A program made the translations under genes and the position numbers. Below the pieces are notes generated by a model. The model did no database searches. It was given only the letters and a program-made list of their open reading frames with translations, and was not told the origin of the DNA. From assembly GCA_030149115.1 (NCBI GenBank), contig JASBSE010000210.1, positions 1 through 18,658 on the forward strand: a stretch of DNA of 18,658 bases, read 5' to 3'. The DNA is from Winogradskyella sp. (GTDB lineage: Bacteria; Bacteroidota; Bacteroidia; Flavobacteriales; Flavobacteriaceae). Shown here piece after piece: positions 15,801 to 18,658 of this stretch. The number at the start of each line of letters is the position of its first letter. Position 1 is the stretch's first letter.

Positions 15801-17229
15801 AACAATAGATGGCACTGCTGGTCAAGTAATGACAACAGATGGTGCTGGTAATGTAACTTTTCAAGATATTGTTGGTGATGGAGATACCCAAAACACCTTA
15901 GACCAAGCCTATAATGAAGGTGGTTCCGGTGCAGGAAACACAATAACAGCTAATGCAGGAGCGGTGACAATTGATGGTACAGATGGTATATTAGTAACAG
16001 GTATTTTAGGTTCTGGAGCTACAATTTCTAGTTCTACTGTAAATCCAACAATGTTTTTTAACCCTCGCACTGGATCGTTTAGGTCTGGTACGAGTAGTGG
16101 TACATCTTGGGACGCATCTAATACAGGCACCCTCTCTGTAGCGTTTGGGTCTGGAAATACTGCTTCCGGATATACTAGTACAGCAATAGGGATTTCAAAT
16201 GTAGCATCAGGTGCAAGAGCGTTTTCTGGTGGTTCAAACAGTATATCCTCTGGTTTAGATTCATTTGCATTTGGTCTAGAATGTACTGCTAACGCAACAG
16301 GATCAGTTTCTATGGGTGTAGATAACACGAGCCATTCATTAGGAGAATTTACTGTAGGAACTTATAGTACGAATTATACAGCCTTTGATACATTTACTTG
16401 GAATATCAATGATAGGATTTTCTCGGTAGGAAACGGGAGTTCAACATCAGCAAGAAGCAATGCTTTAACTATATATAAGAGTGGAGAAGTAAATATCAAT
16501 GATGCATATTCACTTCCTACTTCCGATGGTACAAATGGCCAAGTCATGACTACCGATGGTGCTGGTAATGTAACCTTTCAAAACCCAATGACAAATACAG
16601 ACGACCAACAAGTTGATAACCTTGGCTTAGTTGGGACTGTATTAGGCATTTCTCTTGAAGACGATGGAGTTGCACCTGTGACTGTTGATTTAGCTTCTAT
16701 AAACACAGACAATCAACAAATAGATAATTTCAGTTTTAACTCAACCACAAACATCCTAACCTTAGAAATTGAAGACGACGGCCAAGTTGCACAAACTGCG
16801 GATTTATCAAGCCTTAATCCAACTAAATCCGTTGCAAGAATATACATGCTTAATTCACAATCTGAAACAAATGGAGGTACAACAAAAGTAAATTTTGATA
16901 CTGTTGATTTTGATATCAATAGCAACTTTAATACAACTACGGATGAATTTACTGTGCCAACAGATGGGATTTATCGTGTAACCGCACAAATAACTTTAGA
17001 CTCGAGTACAGCAACTGGCGTTTTTGGTGTGCGCATTCGTGTAGATGGCACACAAGAAAGACGTTCTGAATATAATCACCATGGTAATGGAGAACTTGTA
17101 AGACAAGTGACCTCAATATTAAATTTAACAGCTGGTCAGACTATCGATGTCGCCTTTGTAAGACCAGCCGTGGGTGCAACCATTAATCAGAACGCAAGAG
17201 CAACTTTTTTTGAAATAGAACAATTATAA
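12826..17229 (+). CDS. Giant modular fibre protein with YadA-like head repeats and C1q-like C-terminus
   Basis: This 1467-residue exported protein has a signal peptide at 1-18 (cut after AFS) and is probably a trimeric surface adhesin. Residues 19-95 are the N-terminal module shared with the gene at 466. Residues 206-360 hold about ten YG rungs of 14-17 residues. Three related modules follow: 406-671, 750-1013 and 1019-1252. Each starts with DTQNTLDQAY, continues through SVAFGSGTTASG-type 14-residue YadA head repeats and an NDRLFVVGNG/RSNALTIYK segment, and ends in GQVMTTDGAGNVTFQ. Residues 1253-1332 hold two TDxQQxDNL strand modules. The last about 134 residues look like a C1q/TNF-type jelly roll (DEFTVPTDGIYRVTAQI, then a strand ending ATFFEIEQL), a known trimeriser. 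Unlike the paralogue it lacks the S74 chaperone. It has no YadA barrel anchor and no type IX sorting domain, so its surface attachment is unexplained. Probable cotranscription with the 65-residue ORF. Confidence 0.87.
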   Translation: MKTITITLFLFFSCFAFSQVGVGNTDPKSTLDISASSTTSPTNEDGILIPRIDNFPTTNPTADQDGMMVFYTGTSLSGKGFYYWDNGSGTWVAVGNNTNDSDWLELGTYTVPDDINDNIYHLGQIRIGSSSINPAKASIVSTVSENRQGLANYHSGSDASDIGYALYNQSNISDIINYTNFYNVNSGTHNSLHWGIRNYFNNNGTGTKYGLENEFDYTAPNGQKIGVSNRFEGGNSETIGVQNSFPGAWTITGNIRGIYNLISAPGNGQHYGLYSSLFGSGSGNKYGTYSSLSGSGTGDQYGNYVNISNSESGTHYGSYNYLTGTGAGYKYGVYSQIHNSAGGIHYGVWSAVDSPTGYAGYFIGRTSLGDSVSNRYLMPAADGTAGQVMTTDGAGNVTFQNVTGDGDTQNTLDQAYDEGGVGAGKNITADNGAVRINGDDGFLVTGTFGSGDTIDSEITGEGTRMFFNPSKAAFRAGYAEEDRWDDTNIGDYSFAVSRRSQASGFASVSLGYDSEAIGDFSIAMGNNSGASHDYALMIGLNCFSYNNAIHSFGFGNSAETRAPYSFAFGQYVDTYGDHSMAKGLSLIARSYGETVLGFNNSDYTANSTNSYNANDRLFVLGNGIDSSNRSNALTIYKDGLMNINDEYNMPLADGTANQVMTTDGAGNITFQDLPIYTDTDEQDLSSNIVTVNEEIEITITNGTSTTINIQDADANSTNEIITAAVLSGTDLEITEAGSTTTIDLSSLQDGDTQNTLDQAYDEGGAGAGKNITADSGALRINGDDGFLVTGTLGSGNFIDSEVTGVGTRMFFNPNKAAFRAGYVSTNQWDNTNIGSYSVAFGSGTTASGEVSSAFGAFTIASGQFSMASGAGTTASGQTAIASGTSTTASGDYSTAFGYSTLASGNYSTVFGNDNTASGRYSSVFGNSNTAPSAYETVIGINSTNYTPNSTTSFNNNDRLFVVGNGSMPTMRSNALTIYKDGRMTINDAYTMPTIDGTAGQVMTTDGAGNVTFQDIVGDGDTQNTLDQAYNEGGSGAGNTITANAGAVTIDGTDGILVTGILGSGATISSSTVNPTMFFNPRTGSFRSGTSSGTSWDASNTGTLSVAFGSGNTASGYTSTAIGISNVASGARAFSGGSNSISSGLDSFAFGLECTANATGSVSMGVDNTSHSLGEFTVGTYSTNYTAFDTFTWNINDRIFSVGNGSSTSARSNALTIYKSGEVNINDAYSLPTSDGTNGQVMTTDGAGNVTFQNPMTNTDDQQVDNLGLVGTVLGISLEDDGVAPVTVDLASINTDNQQIDNFSFNSTTNILTLEIEDDGQVAQTADLSSLNPTKSVARIYMLNSQSETNGGTTKVNFDTVDFDINSNFNTTTDEFTVPTDGIYRVTAQITLDSSTATGVFGVRIRVDGTQERRSEYNHHGNGELVRQVTSILNLTAGQTIDVAFVRPAVGATINQNARATFFEIEQL
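14041..14838 (+). repeat. Internal module 1 of the fibre protein (266 codons)
   Basis: The first of three related in-frame modules, from GDTQNTLDQAY to GAGNITFQ. Its YadA-like head repeats are the most divergent of the three (for example SFAFGQYVDTYGDHSMAKG). An extra segment of about 78 codons with strand motifs (NEIITAAVLSGTDLEITEAG) separates it from module 2. Confidence 0.75.
15073..15864 (+). repeat. Internal module 2 of the fibre protein (264 codons)
   Basis: The second copy, close in length to module 1, with the most regular YadA-like head (STASG/STAFGYSTLASGNYS, about seven or eight 14-residue turns). The opening DNA is nearly identical to the matching segment in the gene at 466, for example a shared ACATTAGACCAAGC. 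It is followed after 15 nt by module 3. Confidence 0.75.
15880..16581 (+). repeat. Internal module 3 of the fibre protein (234 codons)
   Basis: The third and shortest copy, about 30 codons shorter than modules 1 and 2, with fewer head turns. It ends in the same GQVMTTDGAGNVTFQ linker, which also occurs alone before module 1 (13981-14022), giving four linker copies and three module bodies. The arrangement points to tandem duplication followed by loss or gain of head turns. Confidence 0.72.
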
Positions 17230-17274
17230 AAATATATATAGCATAATTGGATTGTCTTCAATTATATTTTTTCC

Positions 17275-17310
17275 AAAGAAAGCCGAAGTAGGGATCGGCT
17301 TTCTTTTTTT
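17275..17310 (+). terminator. Rho-independent terminator of the giant fibre gene, AGTAGGGA loop
   Basis: A perfect 12-bp stem AAAGAAAGCCGA/TCGGCTTTCTTT closes the loop AGTAGGGA (17287-17294) and is followed by a T-tract. It begins 45 nt after the stop. The loop equals those after the genes at 466 and 3403, while the loop-closing C-G pair is replaced by A-T, a compensated change. Confidence 0.92.
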
Positions 17311-17334
17311 AAAACATTACTAAATCTTAACATT

Positions 17335-17871
17335 ATGAAAAGAGCAAATTTCTTAAAGTCCATAGGTGGATTAAGTATCTTAACTTTTTTACCTCAACCG
17401 AGCTATGCAAGTACAATATCATATCTTGATAAACTAAAGTCAAAAATCATCAGAAAAGATGAAGGTGAAGTCTTAAATGTAATTGGTGATATACAAACGC
17501 ATAAGTTAGTTGGTAGTGAAACCGACAATCAAATTGTAGAATGGGAGGATAATGTAGAACCTGGCACCGGAATTCCTCCACATATTCATACTAAGGAAGA
17601 TGAAATTTTTAGAGTTATAAAAGGGCAAGTTGAAATAATGGTAGATGGTAAAACGTCCATTTTAAAACCTGGTGACACAGCATTTGCTCCAAAAAATTTA
17701 CCACATTCATGGAAAGTGGTAGGCACAGAAAAAGCCACCATGATTACTAGTGCTTTTCCTGCTGGGATTGAAATCATGTTTAGAAAATTAGCAGATTTAC
17801 CTCCTGGACCACCAGATTTTGAAAAAGTAACTGAAATATGTGGTGAACACGGTATTACGTTCGTAAAATAA
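17335..17871 (+). CDS. Exported cupin-domain protein
   Basis: A 178-residue single-domain cupin, probably a metal-binding protein of the quercetin-dioxygenase-like group; reaction and substrate are unknown. Cupin motif 1 is intact: G77..H83-I-H85-x4-E90-x6-G97, giving three metal ligands. Motif 2 is G113-DTAFAP-KNLP-H124, supplying the fourth ligand. The N-terminus KRANFLKSIGGLSILTFL resembles a twin-arginine export signal, but the first Arg of the pair is Lys, so Tat export is uncertain and Sec export is possible (cut near YAS). The start follows the fibre-gene terminator by only 24 nt, so the gene either has a promoter overlapping that terminator or depends on readthrough. Its own terminator follows. 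The conserved LPPGPPDFEK tail region lies at 155-164. It has no obvious functional link to the fibre gene. Confidence 0.88.
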   Translation: MKRANFLKSIGGLSILTFLPQPSYASTISYLDKLKSKIIRKDEGEVLNVIGDIQTHKLVGSETDNQIVEWEDNVEPGTGIPPHIHTKEDEIFRVIKGQVEIMVDGKTSILKPGDTAFAPKNLPHSWKVVGTEKATMITSAFPAGIEIMFRKLADLPPGPPDFEKVTEICGEHGITFVK

Positions 17872-17898
17872 ATCACTGTATACTTATCCATAAAACTT

Positions 17899-17935
17899 AA
17901 AAGAAAGTCGATTCCCATTTCGGCTTTCTTTTTTA
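17899..17935 (+). terminator. Rho-independent terminator of the cupin gene
   Basis: A 13-bp stem AAAAGAAAGTCGA/TCGGCTTTCTTTT with one G-U pair closes the 8-nt loop TTCCCATT and continues into a T-rich tract. It lies 27 nt after the cupin stop. The stem core matches the other terminators of the window, but the loop does not. Confidence 0.88.
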
Positions 17936-18005
17936 TTTTTAGTTGGTCTTTACTTTATTTCAAAGTTTAAGTTTTGTAGTTTTATAGACTTCAAAATTCC
18001 AGAAA

Positions 18006-18658
18006 ATGTCAGAACAAAAACGTCTCTTTTTAGTCGATGCTTACGCGCTTATTTTTCGTGGGTATTATGCTTTTATAAAAAACCCAAGAATTAACTCTAA
18101 AGGTGAAGATACCTCAGCCATTATGGGCTTTATGAACTCGCTTTTAGATGTCATCAAACGCGAAAGACCGGACCATTTAGCGGTATGTTTTGATAAAGGC
18201 GGAAGTGTAGATCGTGTAGAAATGTACGAAGACTATAAAGCCAACCGTGACGAGACACCAGAAGGCATTCGCACTGCAATTCCTCATATTTGCAACATTC
18301 TGGAAGCTATGCATATTCCAATTATGGTAAAGGAAGGTTTTGAGGCAGATGATGTTATTGGGACACTTTCCCGTCAAGCGGAAAAAGAAGGTTACAAAAC
18401 CTATATGGTCACACCAGATAAAGATTTTGCGCAATTAGTGACCGAAAATATTTTCATGTATCGTCCAAAATCATTTGGTGGCGGATATGAAACTTGGGGA
18501 ATTCCAGAAGTTCAGAAAAAATTTGAAGTCGAAAGACCAGAACAAGTCATTGACTTTTTAGGAATGATGGGCGACTCTAGTGATAATATTCCAGGTTTAC
18601 CTGGCGTTGGGGAAAAAACCGCTAAAAAATTCATCAAGCAATTTGGTAGCATGGAAGG
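18006..18658 (+). CDS. polA: DNA polymerase I, N-terminal 5'-3' exonuclease part (cut by window edge)
   Basis: The first 217 codons of DNA polymerase I, which removes RNA primers and fills gaps in replication and repair in the cytoplasm. The visible part is the 5' nuclease domain. Its acidic metal ligands are present: Asp11 in LVDAYALIFRGYYAF, Asp63 in VCFDKG, E113/D115/D116 in GFEADDVIG, D138 and D140 in TPDKDF, and D190/D193 in GDSSDNIPG. A helix-hairpin-helix (GLPGVGEKTA, 197-206) follows. The bacterial polymerase I start (residues RLFLVDAYAL at 6-15) fits this ATG. The 70-nt AT-rich leader after the cupin terminator must hold its promoter; only an imperfect TAGTTTTA box is visible. The gene continues beyond the window, so whether proofreading and polymerase domains are intact cannot be judged. 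Confidence 0.96.
   Translation, partial: MSEQKRLFLVDAYALIFRGYYAFIKNPRINSKGEDTSAIMGFMNSLLDVIKRERPDHLAVCFDKGGSVDRVEMYEDYKANRDETPEGIRTAIPHICNILEAMHIPIMVKEGFEADDVIGTLSRQAEKEGYKTYMVTPDKDFAQLVTENIFMYRPKSFGGGYETWGIPEVQKKFEVERPEQVIDFLGMMGDSSDNIPGLPGVGEKTAKKFIKQFGSME

Noticed and set aside
14835..16328. Long minus-strand open frames opposite the giant fibre gene (14835-15260 and 15909-16328)
   Set aside because: They recur at the same place in each module because the underlying DNA is duplicated. Their products are low-complexity antisense readings (PAPAPPSS) without starts, promoters or domains.
13957..16585. CRISPR array or transposon-type repeats
   Set aside because: The repeats are in frame, long, diverged by codon and differ in spacing. 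They are protein module duplications, with no short constant repeats, unique spacers or terminal inverted repeats.
466..17229. Type IX secretion C-terminal sorting domains on the three surface proteins
   Set aside because: The C-termini are a coiled coil after S74, an ITCPDN stub and a C1q-like strand. None shows the PNP-type start or GxY/KLVK-type ending of known type A sorting domains.

Overview
The window looks like a chromosomal segment of a marine-type member of Flavobacteriaceae (phylum Bacteroidota). This rests on the AT-rich sequence, the lack of clear Shine-Dalgarno sites, TAnnTTTG-type promoter boxes, a one-piece hybrid two-component regulator, and secreted proteins that begin with the flavobacterial GVGTTNPxSTLDI signature. 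The genus cannot be fixed from the sequence alone. I see no rRNA, tRNA, CRISPR array, insertion sequence or prophage structural block.

Layout from left to right. Positions 1-344 (minus) hold the N-terminus of a secreted TPR protein cut by the window edge. Positions 466-3213 (plus) encode a 915-residue fibre-like surface protein ending in an S74-type intramolecular chaperone. Positions 3403-6129 encode a 908-residue secreted protein with leucine-rich-like repeats and thrombospondin type 3 calcium repeats. After two rho-independent terminators comes a class 3-like aldehyde dehydrogenase on the minus strand (6322-7746, possibly from 7776). Next are a small lysine-rich secreted protein (8008-8268), a full-length hybrid two-component system regulator (8407-12444), a 65-residue hydrophobic small ORF (12601-12798) and a 1467-residue fibre protein (12826-17229). 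The last has three duplicated modules with YadA-like head repeats and a C1q-like C-terminus. A secreted cupin (17335-17871) and the start of polA (18006 to the edge) close the window.

The likely coherent system is the set of three surface proteins around the regulator. The two fibre proteins share an N-terminal module, a QNTLDQAY module and about ten rungs of a roughly 15-residue YG repeat, but they end in different modules: a self-cleaving S74 chaperone versus a C1q-like trimeriser. The middle protein carries the same GVGIGTTTP signature, but at its C-terminus.

All three genes are followed by hairpin terminators with the same 8-nt loop AGTAGGGA, although their stem sequences differ. Two share a leader with a TCACCC-N4-GGxTGA inverted repeat about 62 nt before the start codon, plus TTTTACA and GCTATTAAT blocks; the third unit shares the latter two blocks. 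This suggests a duplicated, co-regulated set of surface fibre cassettes. The nearby regulator, which has no SusC/SusD partners in view, is a candidate controller. That link is inference from position only.
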